This document shows, piece after piece, positions 40,437 through 48,450 of a stretch of 64,000 bases of DNA (within the stretch, counting starts at the first letter, position 1; the number at the start of each line of letters is the position of its first letter). Both the position numbers and the translations under genes were made by a program. The notes under the pieces were generated by a model. That model made no database searches. It saw only the letters and a program-made list of their open reading frames with translations, and was not told the origin of the DNA. Source of the DNA: DATJHM01 sp963777355 (GTDB lineage: Bacteria > Chloroflexota > Ktedonobacteria > Ktedonobacterales > Ktedonobacteraceae); assembly GCA_963777355.1 (NCBI GenBank), contig CAVZQK010000020.1, positions 124,001-188,000 on the forward strand, written 5' to 3'.

Positions 40437-41147
40437 TTAGGATTCCTCCTGTTGTGTAAATGCACGAGGAGTGTTGAGTACCCCGGCGAGGAAAACGTCA
40501 AGACCCCACTCGAAACGGGCAGGTCCAGTGCCGGAAAACAGTTCGTCGCTAAGCCGTGCGATATGGGGGTACATGCGCGCGTCAACTGTGGAGATCGCCG
40601 CAACAAGAGTCAAATCCTCAGCAGCGGCCTGGGCTGAGGACTGGCGCGTGCTGTGCTCCGCAGCGTTAGCCGTCACATACAATAGCAACAAGTCAACCGC
40701 CCATGCGGCCTCGCGATCTGCTATTCCCCCCTCTTGAAAGAGGGCAAGAATCTGCTCAACCAGAGCGAGATAGTTCGGTCCACTCGGATGCGTCGTTAAG
40801 GTCATCCGCGCGATCTCCGGGTATGCGAAGAGGACAAGTTTGTAGCGCGTCAACAGTTGTTTCAAACGCTCACGCCACTTCCCTTCTATCGGGGGCAACT
40901 CTGTGACCTCAGCCAGGAGAGCATCGAGGATCTGCGCGTGCAGGTCTGCGGTATTACGCACGTAGACATACAACGATGCTGGTCCTGTATCCAGTACTTC
41001 CGCGATGCGACGCATCGTGACCTTGTTGAGGCCCTCATTATGCAGGATTGTGAGCGCGGCATCAATAATCCCCTGCCGCGTCAATGCCGGTTTCGCCGGA
41101 CGTTCGCGCCGACTCTTCGGAGCCGGAATATGCTTGTGTGTGCTCAT
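40437..41147 (-). CDS. TetR-family transcriptional regulator
   Basis: 236 residues. The N-terminal HTH reads LTRQGIIDAALTILHNEGL, then VTMRRIAEVLDTGPASLYVYV, the canonical TetR recognition helix (LYVYVRN). The C-terminal domain is of the TetR_C type with a ligand cavity (LLLLYVTANAAEHS). It probably represses itself and the downstream FAD monooxygenase. The promoter has -10 TATACT only 6 bp before the ATG at 41147, so the transcript starts at the A of ATG and has no leader. A perfect palindrome lies between the -35 and -10. Confidence 0.92.
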   Translation of the reverse strand: MSTHKHIPAPKSRRERPAKPALTRQGIIDAALTILHNEGLNKVTMRRIAEVLDTGPASLYVYVRNTADLHAQILDALLAEVTELPPIEGKWRERLKQLLTRYKLVLFAYPEIARMTLTTHPSGPNYLALVEQILALFQEGGIADREAAWAVDLLLLYVTANAAEHSTRQSSAQAAAEDLTLVAAISTVDARMYPHIARLSDELFSGTGPARFEWGLDVFLAGVLNTPRAFTQQEES

Positions 41148-41153
41148 GCAAAT

Positions 41154-41207
41154 AGTATAGCACGAACACGTTCGTTACGCAATCGTTCGTTACGTAAGTG
41201 TTCGTTA
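41154..41207 (-). promoter_or_regulatory. leaderless TetR promoter with operator palindrome and direct repeats
   Basis: On the minus strand TTGCGT (41177-41182), 17 bp, TATACT (41154-41159), then ATTTGC and ATG. The palindrome ACGAAC-AC-GTTCGT (41162-41175, 6-bp arms) sits exactly between the boxes. Three 15-bp repeats with CGTTCGTTA cores begin at 41169, 41184 and 41199. A bound regulator would cover the promoter. Confidence 0.78.
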
Positions 41208-41330
41208 TAAATTTGCCCCTTGCAGATCCATATAGGAAAGATCAATCCCTTGCAGGTTTTGCCTGTGGAGATCAAGTTGAGCAACACTCTCGACAGTACT
41301 TCGGAGTTGTTCAATATCCGCCCTCGTCAA
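41205..41330 (-). pseudogene. pentapeptide-repeat protein fragment
   Basis: On the minus strand, TTG 41330 opens a 41-residue frame, LTRADIEQLRSTVESVAQLD then LHRQNLQGIDLSYMDLQGANL split here only by format, ending at TAA 41205. The second half has the NLQGIDLSYMDLQGANL register of pentapeptide repeats, here three to four coils. The frame just upstream is closed by TAG. It is probably a truncated copy of a longer protein. Confidence 0.55.
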
Positions 41331-41522
41331 AGGGAAAGCCTATTTTCCTGCTCCAATCGGATTTTCTGTATTCACAATCATGCCGCTTACAGTACGCTCA
41401 TATTCTGCATTTTTATGTCAAGTTACCAAAATGCTCGACAAGCCCATCCACTCAACATATAATATCAGCAAGCAAGAAGTGAAAGATAGATAATCTTTCA
41501 AAAAAGTAGGAGTACAAGTTCT

Positions 41523-42410
41523 ATGTCCAACAAGCCAGGCGACGAGCAACCCAGCACCTATTTCGTACAAGATCGCTCCAATGCAGACGAACTGCGGCGT
41601 TTACAGATCCAGGACCGCATGCTAACAGACAGCATGGGCGGCATATTGCCCGAACAACCAGATCCCAGCGTTTTTCGCCAGGTCCTCGACGTAGGTTGCG
41701 GCACCGGCGGCTGGCTCATCGAAGCTGCCCAGGCCTATCCAACAATGACCCGGCTAGTGGGTATTGACATCAGTCAAAAAATGATCGACCATGCACAAAC
41801 ACAGGCCAGAGCGAACCACGTCGAGGACCGTGTCGAGTTTCGGGTCATGGACGCCCTTCGTACCCTTGAATTCCCCGACGCCTCTTTTGGCCTCATTAAC
41901 CAGCGCTTAGGTGTAAGCTATCTACGCACCTGGGATTGGAAGAATCTTCTGAGCGAATATCAACGTGTCAGCCACAAAAACGCCGTCATCAGAGTAACTG
42001 AAAGCGACATTTTTCACGCGAACAGCCCCGCATTCACCCAACTAAGCAACATCTTCCTCAATACAATGGCCAGAGCAGGAAATCTCGCTACCCCCCAGAT
42101 GGATGCCACCATCAGTACGCTCCCCTCACGCCTTCAGCAACACGGCTTTCAACAGGTACAAACACAACTCTACAAGCTCACCTATCCAGCCGGCACTCCC
42201 GCAGGCGAGCGCTTCGCCGCAGACGCCAGACATGTGTTCCGCACGCTCGTTCCCTTCTTCAGCAAATGGACACATCTCCCTGAGAATTACGAGCAGATCT
42301 ACCAGCAGATGCTAAAAGAGCTGGAGCAACCTGAATTTGTGGGCGAATGGAACTTTCTCACCGCCTGGGGCCTCAATCCAGGAAAACAACAACAACGTAG
42401 AAGCATCTAA
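41523..42410 (+). CDS. class I SAM-dependent methyltransferase
   Basis: 295 residues from ATG 41523. Motif I is VLDVGCGTGGWLIEAA near 56-71. Then come LVGIDISQKMIDHA (acidic ribose ligand), VEFRVMDALR (adenine-binding Asp) and FGLINQRLGVSYL. The C-terminal part (205-295) is helical. This is the fold of small-molecule methyltransferases such as UbiE-like enzymes; the substrate is not indicated by neighbours. The frame is intact and the gene stands alone. Confidence 0.88.
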   Translation: MSNKPGDEQPSTYFVQDRSNADELRRLQIQDRMLTDSMGGILPEQPDPSVFRQVLDVGCGTGGWLIEAAQAYPTMTRLVGIDISQKMIDHAQTQARANHVEDRVEFRVMDALRTLEFPDASFGLINQRLGVSYLRTWDWKNLLSEYQRVSHKNAVIRVTESDIFHANSPAFTQLSNIFLNTMARAGNLATPQMDATISTLPSRLQQHGFQQVQTQLYKLTYPAGTPAGERFAADARHVFRTLVPFFSKWTHLPENYEQIYQQMLKELEQPEFVGEWNFLTAWGLNPGKQQQRRSI

Positions 42411-42450
42411 CAACAATTAAGCAACAATCAAATAAACAACAATTCTGAGC

Positions 42451-43878
42451 TTATACCATCTCTGGAATCTCTCTTTTATGCCAGTCGGTCAGTTGTTGAT
42501 AGGCATGAGCTACACGCAAAACAGTAGCATCTTCAAAAGGCTTACCCGCAACTTGCAGACCAATAGGCAGCCCCTCGGATGAGAATCCACAGGGGAATGA
42601 AACTGCTGGCAGCCCTGAAAGATTAAAGGGCATGGTCATTCGCAAGTAGGCAACCGTCGCATTCTCAATGACGCCATCAATCTCAATATCCTGTCCCGCC
42701 TGTTCAATAGGCAGGGCAGGAATTGGCAACGTGGGCAAGACAAAAACGTCTACGCGCTGCATAATAGTACGCAGGCTACTGGAGAAGGTCCGCCGCTCTT
42801 GCTGAGCACTCAAGTAATCCACCGCACTGATATGCTGCCCCTCGCCCAGCCGCGTCCGCACCAGCTCAGAGTACAGTTCGCTACGTTCAGGGAACCAGCC
42901 TGCCTGCATATGAGCCAGGGAAGCTTCCGGCTTCTGAATAGTACGATACAGGTCCATCGTCGGACGTGGTAGCTCCACATCTACCAGTTCAGCGCCTTCT
43001 TCTTCTAGAACACGCAACGCCGCTCGCCAGCTACGACGCACTTCAGGATGAATAGGATGAAAATAGGCCTCCTGGGGAATACCCAATTTAAGCCCCTGCA
43101 AAGAGAGTGGACCTCGCCCCTCGACACCACCTACAAGGATAGAGGTATAGCGATTGGGCGCAATAGACGGACCAGAGGCGCTGTTGGGATCGCGGGGATC
43201 GTATTTGGCGATGGCATCAAAGAGGATAGCACAATCTTCCGCGCTATGTGCCAGCGGTCCCACATGGTCCAGCGACCAGCTCAGAGGAATTACTCCATAG
43301 CAACTCACACGACCATACGTCGGTTTCAGACCCGTAATTCCACAACACGCTGAAGGAATACGAATCGAACCACCAGTATCAGTGCCGATTGCCCCCAGGG
43401 CCATGCCAGCCGCGACGGCTGCCGCTGAACCACCGCTACTGCCACCAGTGGTATGCGCGTGATTCCAGGGGTTGCGCGTCGGAGGAGCATAGGGACCATA
43501 CGCAAATTCATAGGTATTCGTTTTACCGATGAGGATTGCACCACTTTTCCGCAATTGCTCAATTACCATTGCATCTTCCTGTGAGATATTATCAACAAGA
43601 ACTTTTGAGCTGGCGGTAGTTCGTTCACCCTTGACCGCAATCAGATCTTTGATTGCAATGGGGATGCCATGAAGCTGGCTACGATATAAACCTGTCCGTA
43701 GCTCGCGCTCAGCCTGCTCGGCATCCCTGAGAGCCTGCTCCTTCATGACAGTTACATAAGCCTGAATCTCACCATCTTGCGCTTCAATACTCTCCAGAAT
43801 CTCCAGAACAAGCTCGGTAGGTGTAATCAGACCGGAATGTATCTCTTCGGCAACTTCACGTATAGATGTGTAAGGCAT
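42451..43878 (-). CDS. amidase signature enzyme (GatA-like)
   Basis: 475 residues from ATG 43878 (GAGGAGA lies upstream; the earlier TTG at 43899 is less likely). The Ser-cisSer-Lys catalytic set is visible: Lys in IAIKDLIAVKGE, cis-Ser in TTGGSSGGSAAAVAAG, and nucleophilic Ser in GTDTGGSIRIPSACCG. The family hydrolyses amide bonds; GatA works in tRNA-dependent amidation, but without gatB or gatC alongside this is more likely a free amidase such as an indoleacetamide or allophanate-type hydrolase. The frame is intact. Confidence 0.92.
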   Translation of the reverse strand: MPYTSIREVAEEIHSGLITPTELVLEILESIEAQDGEIQAYVTVMKEQALRDAEQAERELRTGLYRSQLHGIPIAIKDLIAVKGERTTASSKVLVDNISQEDAMVIEQLRKSGAILIGKTNTYEFAYGPYAPPTRNPWNHAHTTGGSSGGSAAAVAAGMALGAIGTDTGGSIRIPSACCGITGLKPTYGRVSCYGVIPLSWSLDHVGPLAHSAEDCAILFDAIAKYDPRDPNSASGPSIAPNRYTSILVGGVEGRGPLSLQGLKLGIPQEAYFHPIHPEVRRSWRAALRVLEEEGAELVDVELPRPTMDLYRTIQKPEASLAHMQAGWFPERSELYSELVRTRLGEGQHISAVDYLSAQQERRTFSSSLRTIMQRVDVFVLPTLPIPALPIEQAGQDIEIDGVIENATVAYLRMTMPFNLSGLPAVSFPCGFSSEGLPIGLQVAGKPFEDATVLRVAHAYQQLTDWHKREIPEMV

Positions 43879-44072
43879 AGTGTGTAGCTTTCTCCTCAAT
43901 CTTCTGATCCCTATTCCCTGCGCAGCGATCAGCCTGACACATTATAGCAAACCTCAAGAAGGTTTAACATTGCTTATGTCAGATAAATAGACAACACAAC
44001 TAATCTATACCTGGTTATAATTGACCAGACATGAAGGAGGTATAGCAAAAATGCTATAGTCACGCTTTTTTA
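43879..44072. other. short gap, no gene
   Basis: Between the TIR gene's stop and the amidase start. It contains the amidase promoter side. No convincing box pair or gene is seen. Confidence 0.4.
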
Positions 44073-44948
44073 TCAGGCTCTAAGCAAAGCGGCTTGCAAT
44101 TCTGCAAATTCGCGTGCAAAGGTCTCTGTCATAGCCCTTTGTCTTGGATCATTACGATTGGTAAAGGCGTCTCGCCAGATGTGCCAGGTCTTTACTGCCT
44201 GGGCCAGACTTCCTTGATCGGTTGTGAATTGCGAAGCTAGATGGGCCAGTTCGCCACACGTCACACGGCGTTTTGCTATCTTTGGCTCTTCCTCCTGTTG
44301 AGAAACATGAGAAAGCGTCTGCCAGCCTACAATAAGATCAGCCAGGGTTACGTCATTGGGAACAAAAATGCTTAACTCTTGCAGAGTCCCCACAGTTGCT
44401 ATTGCACGAGGTGGGGGCTGCATGTGTATCTTGACCACTTCGCTCAACTGATCAAAATGTGCTATGAGCACGCTCCTCTCCGCAGTTGGATCAGCTAAGG
44501 TATGAGTATCCCATTGCTTTACTACTTTCAGAATACCCTCAACTGCATTTGTATACCCTTCATCTTGCGGTCTCCACCTTGAAATGCACTTCTCACAATT
44601 CGGTAGAACTTGCAGCTTATCAAGCGGTGGCTCTTTCCAGTAAAAAGGGCGCAGGAGGATAGGAATAACACTTGCTTGTTTGTGTTCGTGCCGTTGAATG
44701 GCTCGCTGCATTTCTATTGTGTAGCAATAGTGAGAATTTATAAACGAACGGCTAATGAAAAGGAGAATCAACTGGGCATCATCAAGACGTTTTTCAGTCT
44801 CCTGATCCCACTCAGCACCAGGTTTAATATCCTCATAATCCCATAAAGTAATAAGTCCATTACGGCATAAGAAACTAAGATGCTCTTTGAATTTCCTCAC
44901 CATAGACTTATCTTCCTGGGCATAGCAAAGGAGAGTTGTAATTGTCAA
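44073..44948 (-). CDS. TIR-domain protein with unknown C-terminal domain
   Basis: 291 residues. The TIR domain (about 1-140) starts TLLCYAQEDKSMVRKFKEHL and includes LITLWDYEDIKPG (BB-loop region) and ILLFISRSFINSHYC, then Glu79 in YTIEMQRAI, the position of the catalytic glutamate of NAD-hydrolysing TIRs. It ends with ILLRPFYW. The C-terminal 140 residues have a QLSEVVKIHM segment and a predicted helical tail but no known domain. Prokaryotic TIRs commonly function in anti-phage defence (Thoeris, TIR-STING), as NADases or signalling adaptors. No partner gene is adjacent. The frame is intact. Confidence 0.85.
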   Translation of the reverse strand: MTITTLLCYAQEDKSMVRKFKEHLSFLCRNGLITLWDYEDIKPGAEWDQETEKRLDDAQLILLFISRSFINSHYCYTIEMQRAIQRHEHKQASVIPILLRPFYWKEPPLDKLQVLPNCEKCISRWRPQDEGYTNAVEGILKVVKQWDTHTLADPTAERSVLIAHFDQLSEVVKIHMQPPPRAIATVGTLQELSIFVPNDVTLADLIVGWQTLSHVSQQEEEPKIAKRRVTCGELAHLASQFTTDQGSLAQAVKTWHIWRDAFTNRNDPRQRAMTETFAREFAELQAALLRA

Positions 44949-45210
44949 AAAATTACCTTTTTTCTACTAAATAACCTGCTAATAATGCTAACACTAATCT
45001 AGTTGAAGATCAATAAAATAGTTACTCCAAATTATAAATTTTTCCGCTAGTTGATATATATCTTCTGCTATATCTAAAAAGATGTGGACAATCATCCATA
45101 ACACAGATGAGTAAAATATCTGCGTTTTGCTTTATTAGCCTCTTTGATTTCAAAAAGTCATGGTAAAGATTCTATTCACCACAAAAAGGGCTTTTATTGA
45201 GAAAATCATA
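44949..45210. other. AT-rich spacer upstream of the polysaccharide locus
   Basis: Low-GC region between the divergent TIR gene and the exopolysaccharide promoter. No supported gene; short frames have no recognisable content. Confidence 0.4.
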
Positions 45211-45238
45211 TTGACAAATTAGGGCGAATCTATATAAT
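45211..45238 (+). promoter_or_regulatory. consensus promoter of exopolysaccharide locus
   Basis: TTGACA (45211-45216), 16-bp spacer, TATAAT (45233-45238): both boxes perfect. The expected start near 45245 gives a 5' leader of about 175 nt before the first gene, long enough for structured control elements, although none is recognised. Confidence 0.85.
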
Positions 45239-45418
45239 GCATTTATATGATGCTTTACAATATATTTGAATTTTTATGTTAAATAGCATCATTTTACATA
45301 AAAGGGTTATTCCTGAATTTTCAGAGAATATCCTGTTCCTGTAGCTTTCTACAAGATCCAGATATCTTCGTTTCTTTTGTCTAGACTCCCACATCGGAGA
45401 ATAAGTAGGGTAGGTGTT

Positions 45419-46222
45419 ATGGAAGTGGTTGAGAATCATTCAAGGGTTAGCGTAGTTATCCCCACTAAAAACGAGTTCAGGAATCTTCCTCCAAGTGTTA
45501 GTGTCATCATCCCCACTAAGAACGAGGCCCGGAATCTCCCCCATGTTTTACCACGTCTTCCAGCGTGCGTCAGTGAAGTTATTCTGGTAGACGGCAATTC
45601 AAGCGATAATACGGTGGAGGTTGCCCAACAACTCTGCCCTTCTATTCGCATCATCAGACAGGTTAAAAAAGGCAAAGGCGATGCACTTATCCAGGGCTTT
45701 GCCGCCTCTACTAGCGAGATCATTGTGATGCTCGACGCCGATGGCTCAGCCGATCCCACTGAGATTGAGCGTTTTGTGGATGCCTTGCAACAAGGCTACG
45801 ATTTTGCAAAGGGTTCACGCTTTATAAAGGGCGGAAAAAGTCACGATATTACCTTGCTTCGTCATATGGGCAACTTCACATTACAACAAACTGTCAACCT
45901 GCTCTTTGGTACGCGCTTTAGCGATCTCTGCTATGGCTATAATGCCTTCCGCCGCCACTGTTTAGAGGCGATCGATATCAATTGCGAAGGCTTTGAGATA
46001 GAGTCGCTGATCAATATCCGTATGCACCTGGCTGGACTGAAGATTACTGAGGTCCCTAGCGTTGAGTACCCACGTATTCATGGCATGAGTAACCTTCACG
46101 CCTTTCGCGATGGCTGGCGCATCCTACGCCTGATCTTGCAAGAGCACAGCAACAAGAAGCACTGGCTACCCACGCTTTCTCGCCTGCGAAGTGGAAAGAT
46201 CACCGCTAAGATTACGCAGTAA
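45419..46222 (+). CDS. GT2 glycosyltransferase, DPM1-like
   Basis: 268 residues from ATG 45419. The GT-A core reads SVIIPTKNEARNLPHVLPRL, VDGNSSDNT and MLDADGSADP (metal-binding DxD), then FAKGSRF and LCYGYNAFRR. This resembles dolichyl/polyprenyl-phosphate sugar transferases (DPM-like), which load a sugar onto a lipid carrier, or a first sugar transferase. The N-terminal strand is duplicated in tandem: VSVVIPTKNEFRNLP is followed at once by VSVIIPTKNEARNLP, so the first copy is probably extra. It starts the exopolysaccharide operon 180 bp after the promoter. Confidence 0.9.
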   Translation: MEVVENHSRVSVVIPTKNEFRNLPPSVSVIIPTKNEARNLPHVLPRLPACVSEVILVDGNSSDNTVEVAQQLCPSIRIIRQVKKGKGDALIQGFAASTSEIIVMLDADGSADPTEIERFVDALQQGYDFAKGSRFIKGGKSHDITLLRHMGNFTLQQTVNLLFGTRFSDLCYGYNAFRRHCLEAIDINCEGFEIESLINIRMHLAGLKITEVPSVEYPRIHGMSNLHAFRDGWRILRLILQEHSNKKHWLPTLSRLRSGKITAKITQ

Positions 46223-46284
46223 TAACCACTACCAGAAGTTTTTAACCTGGACTCTATAGCTAGACACATAGGAAATAGAGAAAC

Positions 46285-47298
46285 ATGGCACAGAATATAT
46301 CTACAGTTATCTGCGCTTATACTGAAAAGCGCTGGTCGGCTCTGGCCGCAGCTATAGCCTCTGTACAACAACAGACGCTACCACCACAAGAGATTATTCT
46401 TGTTATCGATCATAATCCCGCCTTACTGCACCAGGCGCAAGAAAACCTGACAGGTATCAGCATTATTGAAAACTCCAGAGATAAGGGCTTATCCGGTGCT
46501 CGCAATAGCGGCTGGCTGCATGCTCAGAGCGAGATTATCGCCTTTCTGGATGATGATGCAGTGGCTGAACCAGATTGGCTAGAAAATCTAGCTGCCTCTT
46601 ATGTGAACCCATCGGTGGCTGGTGTCGGCGGAAAAATCGTTCCTTTATGGGAGGGAGACTCGCCCTTCTGGTTTCCTGAAGAATTTCATTGGGTCATCGG
46701 TTGTACGTATCGCGGTATGGCGGTGAAAAAAGGTTGTCTGCGCAATGTAATCGGCGCAAATATGTCGATACGCCGTGCAATTCTAGAGGCCCTGGGAGGC
46801 TTTCGCAAATCCTTTGGTTGCAATAAAAATACGACAACCTCACGCAATCTTTTGAAATGGTTCAATCATTATGCTGGCGATGAAGAAACAGAATTTTGTA
46901 TTCGTGCCTCCCAACAGATTCCCGGTAGCGTCTGGCTGTACGCCGCCAGAGCAATCGTACAGCATCGTGTCTCTGTAGAGCGTACACGCTGGAAATATTT
47001 TTTGTGGCGCTGCTACGACGAAGGTCTGGGGAAGGCTAGCCTGGTCACGTTGCATGCTCCCGGCATTGGCCTTTCATCAGAAAGGACCTATACTTTGTAC
47101 TCATTACCACTAGGCTTTGCCTACAATCTCGCCTCAACCTTTTTATGCCGCGACGTTGCAGGGATATCTCGTGCTGGTGCCATTGCAACCGGCTTCTTCA
47201 CCACTGTTCTTGGATATTGCGTCGGCAGTATCTCCTCACATCTCTCATTTTCCTATCAGGCGGGGAGTATGCATCAGCAACCTGGCACCCAGGCATAA
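46285..47298 (+). CDS. GT2 glycosyltransferase, paralogue A
   Basis: 337 residues. The GT-A signature is STVICAYTEKRWSALAAAI, then LVIDHN, GLSGARNSG, and FLDDDAVAEPDWLE with the DDD metal site. A FWFPEEFHWVIGCTYRG segment and NMSIRRAILEALGGF follow, a layout shared with the genes at 52682 and 54588. The C-terminal 100 residues include WRCYDEGLGKASLV, typical of family members that add sugars to polymer intermediates. The sugar specificity cannot be read from sequence. The frame is intact and the gene is part of a closely spaced operon. Confidence 0.9.
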   Translation: MAQNISTVICAYTEKRWSALAAAIASVQQQTLPPQEIILVIDHNPALLHQAQENLTGISIIENSRDKGLSGARNSGWLHAQSEIIAFLDDDAVAEPDWLENLAASYVNPSVAGVGGKIVPLWEGDSPFWFPEEFHWVIGCTYRGMAVKKGCLRNVIGANMSIRRAILEALGGFRKSFGCNKNTTTSRNLLKWFNHYAGDEETEFCIRASQQIPGSVWLYAARAIVQHRVSVERTRWKYFLWRCYDEGLGKASLVTLHAPGIGLSSERTYTLYSLPLGFAYNLASTFLCRDVAGISRAGAIATGFFTTVLGYCVGSISSHLSFSYQAGSMHQQPGTQA

Positions 47299-47316
47299 AG
47301 AAAGAAATAACGAATC

Positions 47317-48450
47317 ATGAGTAAAAACACTTTAAATGTGTTAATGGTTGCAGCAAGATATTTTCCTTTTATGGGGGGTATTCAGACACATGTTCACGAA
47401 GTCGGACGTCGCCTGGTAGAGAAGAATGTGAATGTCACTCTCCTGACCACTGTTCCACCCCAAATCAGGAGGACATTTCCTAAAGAGGAGATGGTGGAGG
47501 GAATGCGCGTCGTGCGCGTCTCCGCCTGGCCGCCCCAACAGGATTATTATATCGCTCCAGAGATATATACCTTTATTCAACATGGGAATTGGGATGTTGT
47601 GCATTGCCAGGGCTGCCATACCTTTGTTCCACCCTTAGCTATGCTTGCCGCCAGAGAGGCCAGCCCTGCCCTATGTTGTTACCTTTCACACGGGCGGCCA
47701 CTCCTCCGGCTTTCGCAATCGTATTAGAGGAATGCAGTGGAAAACACTTCGCTCCTCTTTCTCCCATGCGTCAAAGCTCATTGGCGTCTCACATTTCGAG
47801 GCTGACTACTTTCGCACGCTTCTTGATCTGCCACAACAACAATTCTCTGTGATTCCCAATGGAGCCGTAGTGCCAGAAATCAAGCCATTTATGTCAACAT
47901 GTCAACAGCCTCTTCATAACGTCCGTTGGCCGCTTAGAGAAATATAAGGGACACCAACATATGATTACGGCTCTACCCTATATATTAGAGAAGCGACCAG
48001 AGGCACGCTTGCTCATTTTAGGTGCAGGGCCCTATGAAACGCCATTACGGGCCCTGGTTGATAGACTCAAATTGACTGAAAAGGTCGAAATCCGCGCTAT
48101 ACCGGCGGACGATAGACAGGGCATGGCTCACATTCTCGCCCAATCGGCCCTGGTGACGTTATTAAGCGAATACGAAGCCCATCCAATCGCAATCATGGAG
48201 GCCCTTGCCCTCCAACGTCCGGTCCTGGTGGCCGATACCTCAGGTCTGCGCGAGATTGCAGATCAAGGCCTTGCACGCAGTATCCCTTTAAAAAGCGGCC
48301 CGGAAGAGATCGCCGCGGCTGCTCTGCAACAAATCGAGACAACCCTCAATTGCCACGATTCCATTTACGCTGCCAACCTGGGATGAGTGTGTGCAGAAAT
48401 TGCAAGATGTCTATTACGCAGCAGCCAGGAGTGAAATATGCGTATCCTAA
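47317..48450 (+). CDS. GT4 glycosyltransferase, multiple frame breaks
   Basis: About 378 residues in total, read across at least three breaks. It starts MSKNTLNVLMVAARYFPFMG, then GGIQTHVHEVGRRL (donor-free N-domain), shifts near 47665 to YVVTFHTGGHSSGFRNRI, passes through GVSHFEADYFRTLLDL and FSVIPNGAV, shifts near 47925 to TSVGRLEKYKGHQHMI, and continues as LLILGAGPYETPL and SEYEAHPIAIMEALALQRPV (the GT-B donor-site E-x7-E). A third break near 48360 gives IPFTLPTWDECVQKL and ends at TAA 48450. The retaining GT4 fold is certain. It overlaps the next gene by 13 bp. Confidence 0.85.

Noticed and set aside
41198..41482. A 94-codon plus-strand frame downstream of the TetR promoter
   Set aside because: The opposite strand reads as a pentapeptide-like fragment, and no ribosome-binding site supports the plus-strand frame.
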